Position numbers and translations under genes: made by a program. A stretch of 64,000 nt of DNA, taken from Sciurus carolinensis (taxonomy: Eukaryota; Chordata; Mammalia; Rodentia; Sciuridae). Within the stretch, counting starts at the first letter, position 1; each line of letters opens with the position of its first letter. The notes beneath the pieces are model-generated. The model was not told the DNA's origin and did no database searches. It worked only from the letters and a program-made list of their open reading frames with translations. The stretch is taken from contig NC_062219.1 in NCBI RefSeq assembly GCF_902686445.1, forward strand, positions 145,000,057-145,064,056, written 5' to 3'. This document shows positions 35,093 to 47,260 of this stretch, in pieces.

Positions 35093-36879
35093 GTTGCGGA
35101 CTTGTAGGAATCGAGGACATCAGCAGAGGTTTCCAGGGTTAGGGTCCTCCTGAGAAAGGCTGACCCCCAGAGAGCAGGAGTGAGAAGCCCTTGGACGTGG
35201 TCAGCCCATGTGGTGTCGGGATGGAGGGGAAGAAGATTCCAGCCCGACACTCAGACACTTTCCAAATAGGAAGAGTGGGAACGGAGCACTAAACGTACCC
35301 AGAGATGATTCCAGAAATCTCCGCATGTCTCGGCCCCCACTCTGGGTAGCTCTCCTGATGAACGTGACCTTGGTTCTGCCTCACAGCTCTGAAACCACTG
35401 GTGAGAGAATTGGGCCAAAGATACCCTGTAGCAACCAGTGCAGAACCAGCCAGAACAGACTCGAATGAGGACCACGGGTCCGTGCCTTGAAAACCTTTCC
35501 CCGGCTTTGCCTCTACGCGTCCAAGTTATTACTGACTTGAAGACCCACCGCCCCATGAGCACGCTGCTACTTTGGAGAGTCCCCTGTTGCCACCTCTGTG
35601 GTTCTGCTCCCCGGAAGCATGGCTAGGGAGTCGGAAGGAAGCCCGTCGAGGGGATAAGCTAAGCTGTTTTCCACGGGGGCAACTGGAGCCCCATGCCCCT
35701 GGGAAATTGCTGGAGGTTCTTGAGAACGTGCCTCAGATTTTGTCCAACGGCGAGCTCAGGAGACCGGGGAACTCTTCTCCTGCTCCTGGCTGATGGTGGG
35801 ATGCGTGCCTTTGGCAGCAGGGACCTTCTGGCCACAGGTGTTACCCAGGGGCTTGTTGAATAGCAGGGGCTGGAGAGGCGGCCAGAAAGCCATGTTGAGG
35901 CTTCCGGCATCTAAGGAGGTAGTGTCTTAAGAAACAGCAAGAAAATGGCATTACAGGTGCCCCTGGTTTGCATCAGGTCCCCTTCTCAATTTTTCGACTT
36001 TAAAATGTTGCAAAAGCAACACGCACTCGCTGGAAACTATACTTGGAATTTTGCATTTGGATCTTTCCCCAGGCTAGTGATCTGCTGTCCGATCCTCTCT
36101 GGAGTTGCTGGGCAGTGACATCGACCACAGCTCCCAGGCAGCCCAGGACCACGAGGGGACACAACTGTCTAGAGTGTGCTGTGCTCTGAACTGCAAGGTC
36201 GTGTGGGTCAGGGTGTAAATGCATTTTTGAATTAGGAGATCTTCAATGTACAAGGGGTTTTGTCGGCACACAACCCATCCTAAGTCCATTAGCATCTGTA
36301 CTTACTCCTCAGCCATGTTCGTTTTCTCTTATTTTATCTTTCCCCAATCCTGCCTCGGTGTGCATGACCTTGCCTTTGGGAGAGCTTGGGCGGAAGTGCA
36401 AAGCCAACCAGCTCTGGACTAGATTTAGAAAAATCAACAGGCCAATCAGTTAGTTGTATTATTTACAAAATATCTACATTGCCTTATGTGCTTGCAGTGT
36501 TAAAAAGAAAGCAGATCTAGCCTATTAGCAGAAAAAAAAATTACTCTTAGGTCTTTTCCCTTAACTTTCTTGAAAATGCAAAGGCAGATCTTCCCCGGTC
36601 TCCCCATCCCCCGACAGTTCTGTTTTAAAACCCGGACCTTGAGATATGAAGAACCGGGGTTCCTGCCACTGCTGTCCTGTCTCAGGTTACAGGATCAGTT
36701 AGGCTTGCGTGCACGACGGCACAAGCCTGTTCAAGGACAGCTAGTTCTGTGGGAGGCAACTTAGATCTCCGGTCAGGTTGTGCGAAGGAGTCACTGCCTC
36801 CTGCTGCAGGGAGACCACCTTCCCCGCAGGAGAAACTGAAGACACCCTTACCAACTGGCGGCCCTGTGCGGTTGGACCC
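35093..36879. other. Unique sequence, no gene recognised
   Basis: No repeat family or exon recognised. It is AT-rich at 36280-36580 and GC-rich elsewhere. Confidence 0.45.
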
Positions 36880-37880
36880 CCGTGCCCCGCCAGCGACCAG
36901 CGCGTCTGCTGACTCCTGCACTGTCTCCCTTTAGTTCTGTTCACTGAGCGCCTTGGTTGACACAGGTGGGAAGAGCTCAGAGCGATGAGCACACCAGCCA
37001 CCGGTCGGGTGGGCCTGACAAGTGGCATGCACCTCTCCAGATCCCGAGGCCCGGAGGGTGCCAGCCGGCTGAGCTCGGGCCCGGGCCCTTCTCCCGTTTG
37101 TCGTGACAGAGCCGTTCCGTGTGGGCGCAGTGGGGGGCTCGGTGTTTCAGCCTCCCATCAGGAGGGTCCCGCCTGTGTGGTCTCATCCAGCCCTCGCTGC
37201 CTCCATTGGGGTTGGGGCTTCCACCTGTGAGCGGGCGGGCGGCCCCAAACGTCCTGCTGATGGTGCGAGTCACCAGCCGGACCTGGTGGGCACCTAGACC
37301 GTAGACAGAGAAAGAACTAAAGCCGAGAGCTCTGGAGATTGGGGGAGGGGCTGACGCCCTTTAGGGTCCCCGGTGGAGGGGCCTGGGGCGGTGGCACCTC
37401 TGCAGAGGGCGCCAGCCTGCTTCGGCTCCCTTTGCCTGTGCTGTTGGAGGGCTGCCGCTTCCATGGTGGCTCCAATGCCCGGCGTCGCTGACCAGTTAGT
37501 CCCCATGGGAGTGGCCCTGCCCTGGAAGGCAGCCCTGTAAACTGCGCTGTCCCCAGGTCTTCTGTGGGGAGCCCAAGCAGGTTCCTTGGAGCAAGAAAGG
37601 AGGGCGCGTTGAGGTCCCTGGCCCAGTATGACGCCAAGCTCGTTCTTCCTGCTGCAGCCTGAGTGTCTGGGGAGCGCCCTCCCTCCACCCGCAGGAGGCA
37701 GGCGGTCCTGGGGGGCTGGGGGCTGTCTGGGGACACGGGGGCTGCAGGCCTGGGGGAGCGTGGGGGGTGTACTCCCTCCCCGAGGCAGGGCATTTAGCCC
37801 AGACCAGCTCTGGGGTTCTGCTTCTCCTGCAGCCCACTGTAGACAGGCGGCAGAGGGCCCGTCTAACGAGCAATGGATCT
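36880..37880. other. GC-rich stretch with raised CpG density
   Basis: CpG dinucleotides cluster here, for example several per 60 bp at 37021-37140 and again at 37230-37260, against about one per 60 bp nearby. Long overlapping frames on both strands (up to 158 codons) follow from the base composition. It may be a decaying CpG island. No transcription start motif or exon is visible. Confidence 0.35.
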
Positions 37881-38364
37881 GAAAATGCAGGAGGAGGACG
37901 TTCCTCTTGAGGCCATCAGACAGGAGAGCACCTTTATATAAAGAGCGGGGAGAGAAGGCAGCAGAATCCCCAAGCCGCCTCTCCTAGAAACCTGCCTTGC
38001 TGAAAGCTGGAGCTCATGGGAGAAGAGGACCGTTGTCCACGTCTCTCTCTCTGTGTCTGGGGGTGCCAGGACCTGGCTGACCCTCCCTCTCCCCCTCGCT
38101 TCAGGAAGCCTCAAAGTCCTCCAGCAAACGGGTCCTAGAGGTCCTGGGGCTCCCATGTGGACTGGATCCGTACCATCCTCTTCTCTTCCTTGTGGGATCT
38201 TCCCATTTCTGTAGTTTGTGGTTATTCCAAAACCTGAGTGCTGAGACCTGCCCCATTCTATTGCCACTGACGATTGTCAATGCTTCTGGAAGTTTCCTGA
38301 CACCTTATCTTAAGGAAGCATTGCCATTAACTCTGTCCCTTTGAGCAAGTTGCTGAAAACCATG

Positions 38365-38738
38365 CTGTGGTTTGGATAAATGTCCCCTAAATGCCTAGGT
38401 GTAAAAGCTTGGTCCCCAGTTTTGTGCCATTGGGAGGTGGTAGAATCTTAGGACGTGGAGCCTGGTGCAAAAAAGTCAGGTCATTGGGGGCATGCCCTTG
38501 AATGAGACATTGGGACCCCAACCCTTTCCCCTCTCTCCTTGCTTCCTGACTGCCAAGAGGTGCATAGGCCACTTTGTCACATGCTCCTGCCATGATATAC
38601 TGTGGCCATCAGAGACCTAAAGCAACAGGGCAAGTAGCAATAGACTAAAGCCTCCAAAACTCTGAGCCATGATGAACCTTTTCCCTTACTAATTGATTAT
38701 CTCAGGTATTTTGTTACAGTAACCCAAAGCTGACAAAC
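38365..38738 (+). mobile_element. MaLR/ERVL-like solo LTR
   Basis: Starts TGTGGTTTGGATAAATGTCCCC, has AAGCTTGGTCCCCAG and CTCCTGCCATGATATACTGTGG blocks, and ends GTAACCCAAAGCTGACAAAC. The polyadenylation signal is degenerate. About 370 bp and close to full length for the type. Confidence 0.85.
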
Positions 38739-38879
38739 AGATCGGTGTTTTCACATCTACAATAAGAAGGGCTGGAATTAATTTTTAAGCTCACCACCCA
38801 GTAAAAAGAAGAACACCAGCATCTACACCGACTTTTCTACCACAGCAGATCCTTTGGAAAGAAAATTGAAAGGAAATGG

Positions 38880-39330
38880 CAGAGAGAGAGACAGCACGTA
38901 TTGAATTTCTCATTAGCCCCACTGCCTGGTTCTCATTAGTGAGCCTTCTGGGTTATGGGCACAAGGGCCAGGGCTTATTTTCATGGCTGAATAGCACATG
39001 TGAAATGTAGGCGATTTCTAATCCACATTATGTGAGTTCCACACTTCGCTATCTTATAAAGTAATAGGCAGCGCTCAAGGAAACCCCCAGAATGCCGAGC
39101 TAATCCTTGAGGGGAAAATATTGCTGTTCTGCATAAGCTTTTGCTCTCTGCTTAATTAATCCCTAAAACTTTCAGGCCTTAATGAGAATAATTAGACTTG
39201 ACAGTACGGAGCTTAATGCACAACGACGGACAACAGAAACCGTGTTCAGTTTATAAGCTTCCCCGAGCTTGCTGAAAGACAGGTCGAGGTTATTTACAGC
39301 AGCCCGACTCGGGGCCAGACGAAGGCTCAG
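38880..39330. promoter_or_regulatory. Candidate conserved non-coding element, homeodomain-site rich
   Basis: Repeat-free. A dense run of TAAT cores includes CTCATTAG twice (38908-38940), TTAATTAA at about 39152, CCTTAATGAG and ATAATTAGAC at 39175-39195, and GCTTAATGCA at about 39212. This composition is typical of developmental enhancers. Conservation was not tested. Confidence 0.3.
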
Positions 39331-40341
39331 ACTGGAAATGTGCCTGGCGCTCCCGGAGGACAGTGTCTCCACGGAACAGGGCTCTATAGCCCCCCTTTGT
39401 GGCTTTTCCTCCATAACAAACCATGGTCTAGACAGGACCTGGCTAGAAATTCCCTTATTACCACCCCGCCAGACTGCATTTATCATCACCTTGAACGTGA
39501 CGCTCACGCAACCTCCAGGCCTCTGCCGTTCAAATAATGGATCGAGGGAGCCAGAGAGTAAGTCCATGCTTTCTGTGCTCCACTCAGGGTCTGCCAGCTT
39601 CTGGAAATACCTCATTTTCCAGAAAAGCATTCATTTGTCAACAGAGGGATAATGTTAAAACCTTCAAGACAGCTCAGACAGAAGGCCGGGCGGGAGCAGC
39701 GGGCGGGCGATGGCCTGGGAGACTCTGCTGCTCTGCCTCGGTGCAGTTTCTTTGATTTGTTAGCCTCATGCCAGCCTCTGTCTTCTCGAAGAGAAGGTTT
39801 AAATCTCCTTTTGAAATGAAGTGGGCTCGCTCTCCCTGATGGAGAGTCTAGAAGCATCCCTCTGGTACTGCGGGGATGGCCAGTATTGACTTCGTCTGAG
39901 GGAAGCTGCTCAGCCCGAGAGCCAACAACCAGGCAGGTCTGGGAGGTGTCTTTGGTGACACTGTGGGAGCTGGCTATTACAGACACAGAGAAGGAACTTC
40001 GTCCCTCCTGGTGAGATGACATCGGGGTCCTTAAGAGCCGGGATGGATTTCCGCACAGTCAATTGGTGGTAATTAAGAGTTGATGTGAAATTGCTAAGTG
40101 AAGCCACTCAAATCATCCTTGAGGTTCTAACAAGAGTGACAATATCCACTTGCAGAGAGATTCTTCTCAGAAACAGAAAATAACAGACCAGCCAAAGGGC
40201 TGTCCGGTGCTTTTCAGTTTTAAAATGATCTAAGACTTCAGAGTTCTCGCAGGTCTAAGGAGTTGAGAACGCAGGGGTGCAACATGTCATTCAAAAGCTA
40301 ACACTACCCTTAAAAATTAAAGTAACACACAACATGCACAT

Positions 40342-40343
<2 letters not shown>

Positions 40344-40375
<32 letters not shown>
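40344..40375 (+). repeat. (CA)n microsatellite
   Basis: 16 CA units in a row preceded by scattered CA pairs. Confidence 0.95.
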
Positions 40376-40376
<1 letters not shown>

Positions 40377-40671
40377 AATTTGAGGACAGGAACTTTGACC
40401 CTGTAAATGGCACCAGGCTAGAGAGCTTTGTTTTTAATTTTCAATCAAGGATCTAAAACAGACTTCAAAGGGCATTTAAGATGACAGTTTTATTTTCTCC
40501 TTGAGGAAGAGGAAAGATGAATAAGCGTAAAACCAGATCATTCTCAAAATAATTGCAGCCCTGACATATCTAAATGAGTTTGTAAAAGAAAATACAGTGG
40601 CAATTGATCTTATTAATTAGAGATGTACCAGGATTGTAATACCCACTTATCCACCGATTGCCTGCAGCTAC

Positions 40672-40698
40672 AAAAATAAAATAAAATAAAATAAAATT
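40672..40698 (+). repeat. (AAAAT)n repeat
   Basis: About five AAAAT units. No retroelement body is obvious upstream. Confidence 0.9.
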
Positions 40699-41319
40699 AA
40701 CCCATTTCTGCCAAGGAACACAATTCCTTTCCCTCCCTGACATGGAAGGTTGGTTGGCGACGACTTCTTGTCATCTCCCGTTCAGTGGGCAGCGGCCCTC
40801 AGAGAGCAGCGTGGGTTGGTTTCCTTCTTTGCCCGCAGAGATCCAGATTTACGCAGGATTCTGCTGTGCCTTCCCCGTGCAGTGGCTTGTCACAACTGAT
40901 GGAACACGTAATCTGATACACAAACACAAAATGTGCTAGAAGAAAATGTAAGAGTCGCGTTTTTTTAAGGCGTCCTTTACCTGTGAAGAAGGAGAGCGAC
41001 ATACCTGGGGGGCCAGGCCCAGCTACCAATTGCTCCTTCTGCCTCCGCCCTCCCCCTAATCCTATGTGGACAGTCACTCAGCATATGGAACAGATGAGCC
41101 CAGGGATCAAACGCTCTGTGACAAGCATGCAGCTCAACCCTGAACCACTGCAGATGAAGCTTCGGGATGGCTGGATATGAAACCTGCAGAAACACTGGCT
41201 GTGTTACTGCAGGAAGAGAGAGAAGGGAAGAGGAGAGAAAGAAGGCAGAGAAAGAGAAGAAAGGTGGGACAGGAAGTGTTTAGTGCTGGGAGGAACATCT
41301 GGAGTTACTCCAGTGATGT

Positions 41320-41323
<4 letters not shown>

Positions 41324-41406
<83 letters not shown>
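41324..41406 (+). repeat. Compound (GT)n(GA)n microsatellite
   Basis: About 19 GT units switch directly to about 22 GA units at 41362-41363 with no interruption. Confidence 0.97.
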
Positions 41407-41409
<3 letters not shown>

Positions 41410-43499
41410 GTAAGTCCTGGGCAGGGGAATCAAAGTGGGAGGGAAGGCCAAGTGTGTCTGTGGGTGGAAGGTCCGAGGCAGCTAAACCGAGCCTCACACT
41501 CCTGGTCAGGGTGGACACCTGGCAAGGACCTACCTTTGTCCTTCAAGAGGAGGCTTTTGCTCATCTGTACTAAGACACAGGAAGAAGAGCTGTGTCATTT
41601 GAACAAAGCAGGCCGGTGGGTGAGCTATTAAAAGTGACCCACCTCCACCTTTGTCTTCCACTTGCTGTAACAGAAGACCTGGTGGCCACAGAGACTAGCA
41701 TGACCCACACAAGGTGAAAAGAGACAGGAGTCTTTCAAAAGTAAAAGGCGCTCCAATATGGTGACTGTGATTTTACTTCATGGGAGTAACGAGATTAAAT
41801 GTATTATGAAAGCTTGAATTAACTTTGAAGGAAGATCTGGTTGCTTCTGTGGGGTGTTGGGACCCCAAAGCCCATCCCACCTTCCCGCACGGCCCACAGC
41901 AGGCTCTTCATTGAGGTGTGAAGAATGGAGGGGTAAGGGTGTCACGTGGTGGTGGGACTCACGGGTTCCGACCTCCAGTTTTACTAGGGAGGGCCATGCA
42001 GGAAGGCCAGGCCTGAGAGCCAGGCTCCAATTCTGCCTCAAGAACTTGAGGAGCCCCGTCAGGCAAAGGAAAAGAGTGCTCCCAACAGATCAAAGCCCCG
42101 AGTCTCTTAAAATGGAAATGAACATTTAAAAAAGGCCTCTCTCCAGGGAGAAAGAGGCAGTAAATCAGAGCTTTCGAAAGACAGCTGGGACCTGTGCCGG
42201 TTTTGAATAACTTGCCGTTTAATAAATGTTCTATTTTTGACCCTTTAGGGAAATATACAACTCCATCTGAAACTTATGGGCCAAAATAATTTAACTTCTT
42301 TTTTCAATCTCATTTTTATTATAAGTTTTGTGATGGAGACAAATGATCCGGAAGCTTTCTTTTTAAGGTGGTGCCACAAGAGGAGGACACTTAACAAGAG
42401 GGAAATGGTGTCCTCTGTCCTCCGCTGTCGTGGATCTGTGGCTAGTGATGTCCGCCATCCAGAGTCTCAGGATCCATGAGGAGAAGCCATGGAGGAGGAA
42501 ACTATTCTCAGGTTTCTTCTTTGGAAGAGTTTGATGGTCATCATGTAGAGACTGAAGTGCTCACTGAACATTGTGTCTTCTAAGATGTGGCATGTGTGTG
42601 TGAGTGTGTGTGTGTGTGCACGCACGCACACACACATACCAAGGGCATTTGAATCCAGACACTGCCTGCCATGCAGCCCCTGGGCTGGGGACAAGGAAGT
42701 ACTCCATTCATGTTTGAATTAGGATGCTGGGTCTTTTCCACGTCTTTTCTAATCTCTGTGATCCTGGGCACAGTTGGTCTACATTATATTCTTCCTGTCT
42801 TGCTTTGCTTTTCTGAAAAATTTCACTTGTCTTTGACTGCCTTTGGACTCAGCATAATGGGCCTGGGAAAGCAATATGAGATTACCCAGAGCCTTCAACT
42901 CTTGCAAGTTATATGGACTCATTTCACCTTCCACGAGTGGGCACAGCAAAACTCTGGAAGCAGATGCCTCTGATTTGTTCACAGCACCAGCACCATCACG
43001 GTCCTACTGGGTCTTAAGAGCAGCTGTCTTCCCAGCACCCAGCTGGGATTCCCACTAACCGAACTCAGATTCAAGGACTGAGAGAATTCAGGATCTGAGG
43101 AATGACTCAAAGACCACATGGAGTTTGGTTTTGCATGTTTTCTTTGAGTGCTGGCCAGCAAAGACCGTGGCCTCCCATAATTTCTCTGCTGGGTGTGGAA
43201 TAGTGCCATTGAAAGATGATTCATGAGAAGAAACTGCCGAGTTTCTGCTTGGAACTGAATGGAAAAAACTTAGTTGAAAAAAATCTCAGACATGCACACC
43301 AAAGACATATAGAGTTAAATTTATGTCTTTAGCATTGGGAATCTACTTTCATTATTTCTCTCACTTGACTTGAAAAGAGGTAAAAATCTGGCCACAACAG
43401 TCTTGCTGGGTTATATGTAAGATTTTTGATTAGGCACTGGAGTCTGGACCATAAGAGTAGCTGTATTTGTTTTGTGTTCTTCAGTTCATGCATTGCTTT
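41407..43499. other. Unique sequence, no gene recognised
   Basis: Includes the Z-DNA-prone tract at 42592-42637. No exon or named repeat. 42230-42370 is AT-rich and possibly constrained. Confidence 0.4.
42592..42637. repeat. (TG)n-(CA)n palindromic Z-DNA-prone tract
   Basis: GTGTGTGAGTG(TG)n passes through GCACGCACGCA into (CA)n. It is both alternating purine-pyrimidine and self-complementary around about 42618. Confidence 0.9.
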
Positions 43500-43640
43500 T
43501 CCTAGAAGTTTTAATTATGAATATAGGTATCACTATTAGCTGATGAGAAAACTGAATCTTTGTGAGAGAGGCCACATTATCAGGTCTAGGACTAGTCATT
43601 TGGCCCAAGACCTCTGCATCCTGGGCCTGTGTTTCAACCA
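43500..43640 (-). repeat. MIR SINE fragment
   Basis: Antisense MIR signature: AGCTGATGAGAAAACTGAATCTTTGTGAGAGAGG followed by TAGGACTAGTCATTTGGCC. Diverged. Confidence 0.5.
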
Positions 43641-45221
43641 CAAGGTGATTTTATCTGATGGCCGCATTCCAACAGCTGCTCTCTGACACCAGCTGGGGGC
43701 CTGAAATTCAATTTGGTTGTGACACCATTCAGAGTTTGCATCAGATCCTACAAGTTAAAGGGCAGAGTCCCACCAATAGTGCTGCCCTTTCTTTAGACAC
43801 CAGTCACAAGTGGAGGCCTGAGGTTACTCACACTTTTGTCCGATGTGATTGCAAATTTGGGGCCTCTCACAACTCCCTTGGGTTCAAAAATTCACTAGAA
43901 CGATGTTTCCATGGATTCCTCATAAGTCTAGAAACCTGTCTGAGCCCCTTTGCTCCAGAGTTTTATCAAGGTTTCATTATGCAAGCATGTCTGATTGAAT
44001 CATTGGCCATTAGTTCCTCTCTTCCCCAGAGGGGCTGAAATTCCAAGCCTCTAATCCTGTGGTTGTTTTCTGGGGACCAATGTCCCTTGTGAAAATATCT
44101 GGGGCCCCATAATAAGTGATCTTGCTAGCATAGGCTCAGGTATGGGTAAAGGGGACTTGTTGTAAACACCAGAAGGCATTCTTATCACTCTGAAAACTCC
44201 AAGGAGTTTTGAAGCACTGTGCCAGGAACTGGGGATGAAGACCAGTTATATTCCTTATTCTATCACAGTGGACTTTAGAAGGTGGACTCCAAATACAGCC
44301 AACAACTCCTTCCCTTTTGTAGATACAAGCTGACCCCTGAACATCCATCCACACCAGGTGGATCTATTCATGTCCCTTGAATGTGATTTGCTTTGAGGAT
44401 CAAAAGTGAGAGTTCAGAACTTCTGTGCCTAAACCTTAAAAGATCTAGTAGCTTCTATTTTTTTTCCCCCCTGTCTTAAAATACTTCCCTTTGGAATCCA
44501 CCTACCCTGATTTGGGGATGCTTAGGGAAGTTGTCTGGAGGACCAGGGAAGGGGTTATATTCAGAGAGTTCTTGGAGGATGAGAGCCATCTTGAAAATTC
44601 CAGTTCCAGCCAGAGTCTCAGTTGAGTACAGCAGTGTTCGCAACCCCAACTCCACCAGTGGGAGCAGGAGGGCCGCCCAGATAATCTGGGTCCATCGATA
44701 GCATGGCGAAAAATCATCAGCTGTTGTAGTTTTAAGCTATGAAGTTCAAGTTCGTTGGTTACAAAGACAGCAGATAACTGAAACACTGATCCATGGAGAT
44801 TCTGAAATTTTCATATTTTGGCAATAAACTGGCCTTCTCAGAAGCCTCTCGGTTATATAGAATTCTGTTCTATACAGAAGACTATTGAAATCAGGCTCAA
44901 CATAAAAAAGTTCTATATTTAAAAATTACAATATTAAAAAAAAATTACAATACTGGGTCTGGTTCGTGTTGACATGGCTCTCCCCAGGGTTTTCTTCCAT
45001 GTGTCTTCCCATCTCTTCCTTCCGGACACTTTTCTGTGTCCTTCTGGGTCATTCATTTTGTAAGCCTAACACGAGGACTAACTATAGCTTAATGAAGCTT
45101 CTTCCTCAACAGCTACACAAAGATTTACTTTTCTAAGTAGATTTTGTTTTCCATTAAAGCCACAATTTTCTGTGCCTACATTTTTCAGAATCCTATATCT
45201 ATAGATTCAAAAGTGTTACTT
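43641..45221. other. Unique sequence, no gene recognised
   Basis: No exon or named repeat. Plus frame 43658-44038 has no domain. Confidence 0.4.
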
Positions 45222-45410
45222 ACAAGGAACAAACCAACAAAATAGAACAACAACAAAAAGAATTCCCAAACTCCCAAACCCAAAACAAAACAAAAAAAGA
45301 AAAGAAAAAAACAAAACAAAACAAAAAAACCCACCCCAAACAAGAACCAAACAAAAAAAAAAAAAAAGAAAGAAAGGGAGAAAGGAATAAATAAATTAAT
45401 TAATTTACAG
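45222..45410 (+). repeat. A-rich (AAAAC)n low-complexity tract
   Basis: About 190 bp of irregular AAAC/AAAAC units ending in AAAGAAAGAAAGG and AATTAATTAATT. Possibly the merged tails of old retroposons. Confidence 0.9.
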
Positions 45411-46199
45411 TCTCTTAATAAATTGAAAAGGAGAGACCCTGGTTGGCAGGGCAGACCTACTTACCCCATGTGGTCATTCAGGGATTCAGGTTTCTCTAAT
45501 CAGGCTGCTCTGTCGTCTCCGAGGCCATGGTCACCATGGAACTCCTGTGTCCTTGGTGAATGGGAAAGGTCACGGAGAAGCTCATACACCATGTTTCCAC
45601 CAAGGCCTGGAAATAATCCACAGCCCTTTCATTTTTCACTGAGAACTCATTCATGTGGCTACACCTGGAAATCACTAAGCTGGGTGGCCATGTGCCCAGT
45701 GTCATTTTATCTACTGAGGCCACATACTCGGTTTCCACATAGTTACTACAGGAGATAAAAGAATAGGTTTTGGTGGATAATTAGAAATATGTGCCGCAGA
45801 TGTGCTGCAGTCTTTGAAGGCAATTTTTTTAAAACACTGGCCTCTCAAAAAAATTGAATCATAGCAGCATCACTGTATCAACGATGGCTACTTAATTTAA
45901 AGGGTGTAATCCTTTTTCGGTATGAAGTCTGAAATGTTTAAGGGTCCATTAAATTATTATTAGTCATACCAATCTTCCACCCTCTTCGTGACTGCTACCT
46001 TCAACCAAGAGCCAAGACTAAGGGTGGCAACAGCTCAACAGCCTCAAGTTCCAAAGAGAAGGGGCGTAATTGGCACACGGTGGTCTGCATTCTGCCTGCT
46101 AGCTACTTGGAAGTGACTGGTGTTCTTGACTTCTGACACTACCATTCCACCCTTGTGTTCTCACCAGTGTTAACGTGTGAGGGAAACTTGCAGCTCATC
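45411..46199. other. Unique sequence, no gene recognised
   Basis: No exon or named repeat. Confidence 0.4.
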
Positions 46200-46700
46200 T
46201 TCTTATTTTGCATTACTTACGAATTGCCACATAGCTGGTGGACATATTTGATTCAGTAGCATACATTTAAATGTTTAAGCTACGAGGAGTGTGCATGCGT
46301 TGCCATTCCACTTAGCAGTCAGTGCTAACATCGTTTTTTGAAATGCTCCCCGTTTCTACAATGTAGCCAAAGCTTTATTTATCATCAGATTTGCATTTCG
46401 TGATGTATTCTTGAGCCAGCCAAACTCATCTAAAAGCAAGCTCATTTAATGCAAAGTAGATTTAAATGTGACTGTTTTAAAATGGACCACCCTGTTTAAA
46501 TGATCCCCCGGATGTAATTAGAAGAAACTTTAGTTCCATGGATAGGAAAAAAAAAAAAAAAAAAAAGAAAAAAAAAAGCAAGTTAAATGATTTCCCTCTC
46601 CCTGGGTAATTTTTTGACCATGCACCAATAAAACCGCTTATCATGAAATGATTTATTTTTAATGCAACTTTCCCACAAATAGTTTAACAGGAGATAGTTT
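46200..46700. promoter_or_regulatory. Candidate conserved non-coding element with octamer site
   Basis: Repeat-free apart from poly(A) at 46547-46577. It has an exact reverse octamer ATTTGCAT at 46389-46396, GATGTAATTAGAAG at about 46512, repeated TTTAAATG cores and a TTTATTTATCATC segment. Constraint is inferred from composition only. Confidence 0.28.
46547..46577 (+). repeat. Poly(A) tract
   Basis: 20 A, then G, then 10 A. No retroelement body recognised upstream. Confidence 0.9.
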
Positions 46701-47225
46701 AGGAATGATGCGCTGCATTTGAATAGGCGTCTAAAGTGTGTAACAAACCGTGATGTTTATAGCTTCCAATGTTCCTTGTCTCTTTAGAGGGGAGAAAGAG
46801 GGAGGGAGAAAGGAAAAAAGAAAGGAAAAAAATAGTAGAGTTGTGAGATGGTCTACGTGCCAATTTTGATTTATATTCAGGAGCATCTTGTTGTCTCATG
46901 AATGAACTAAGATTCTGTCACCCTAATTCAACTTCCGTCCCAGCCTCCATGAGTGATGGTAATGTTATTTGGGAGTTACTCACATAAAAGATCACCATCC
47001 AAATAGGATCTGGTAGTATTAGCATGCTTGTCAAATCTCCTATTCTCTGCACAATGAAGAACCTCAGGACAGAGCTGAGTCCTCTCAAGCCCAGATAGAG
47101 CCAAGCTTAGTGCTAGCCATTAAAAATAAAAGCCCGTTAAACTTTCAGGACATGCCTTCACATTTATGAGTGCCGCCAAGTTTTCAAGATTTGAGCCAGT
47201 TCAGTGGTAGCATCAGCAGACCAGC
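46701..47225. other. Unique sequence, no gene recognised
   Basis: No named repeat. 47100-47225 leads into the RFX-site region and shares its unbroken, repeat-free character. Confidence 0.4.
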
Positions 47226-47260
47226 GTCTCCTAGGCAATGAAAGTAGTTGCCATAGAAAC
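47226..47260 (+). promoter_or_regulatory. Tandem RFX X-box-like sites
   Basis: GTTGCCATAGAAAC at 47247-47260 is one base from the classic RFX X-box palindrome pattern (GTTGCC, 2 nt, RGNAAC). GTCTCCTAGGCAAT at 47226-47239 is a weaker X-box-like site. Their starts are 21 bp apart, two helical turns on the same face. RFX factors bind such sites in MHC class II and ciliary gene promoters. Occupancy here is unknown. Confidence 0.45.

Larger units (their letters stand above)
39331..41323. other. Unique sequence with small simple repeats
   Basis: Holds (CA)n at 40344-40375 and (AAAAT)n at 40672-40698. Chance frames at 39172-40022 on both strands have no domain. Confidence 0.45.
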
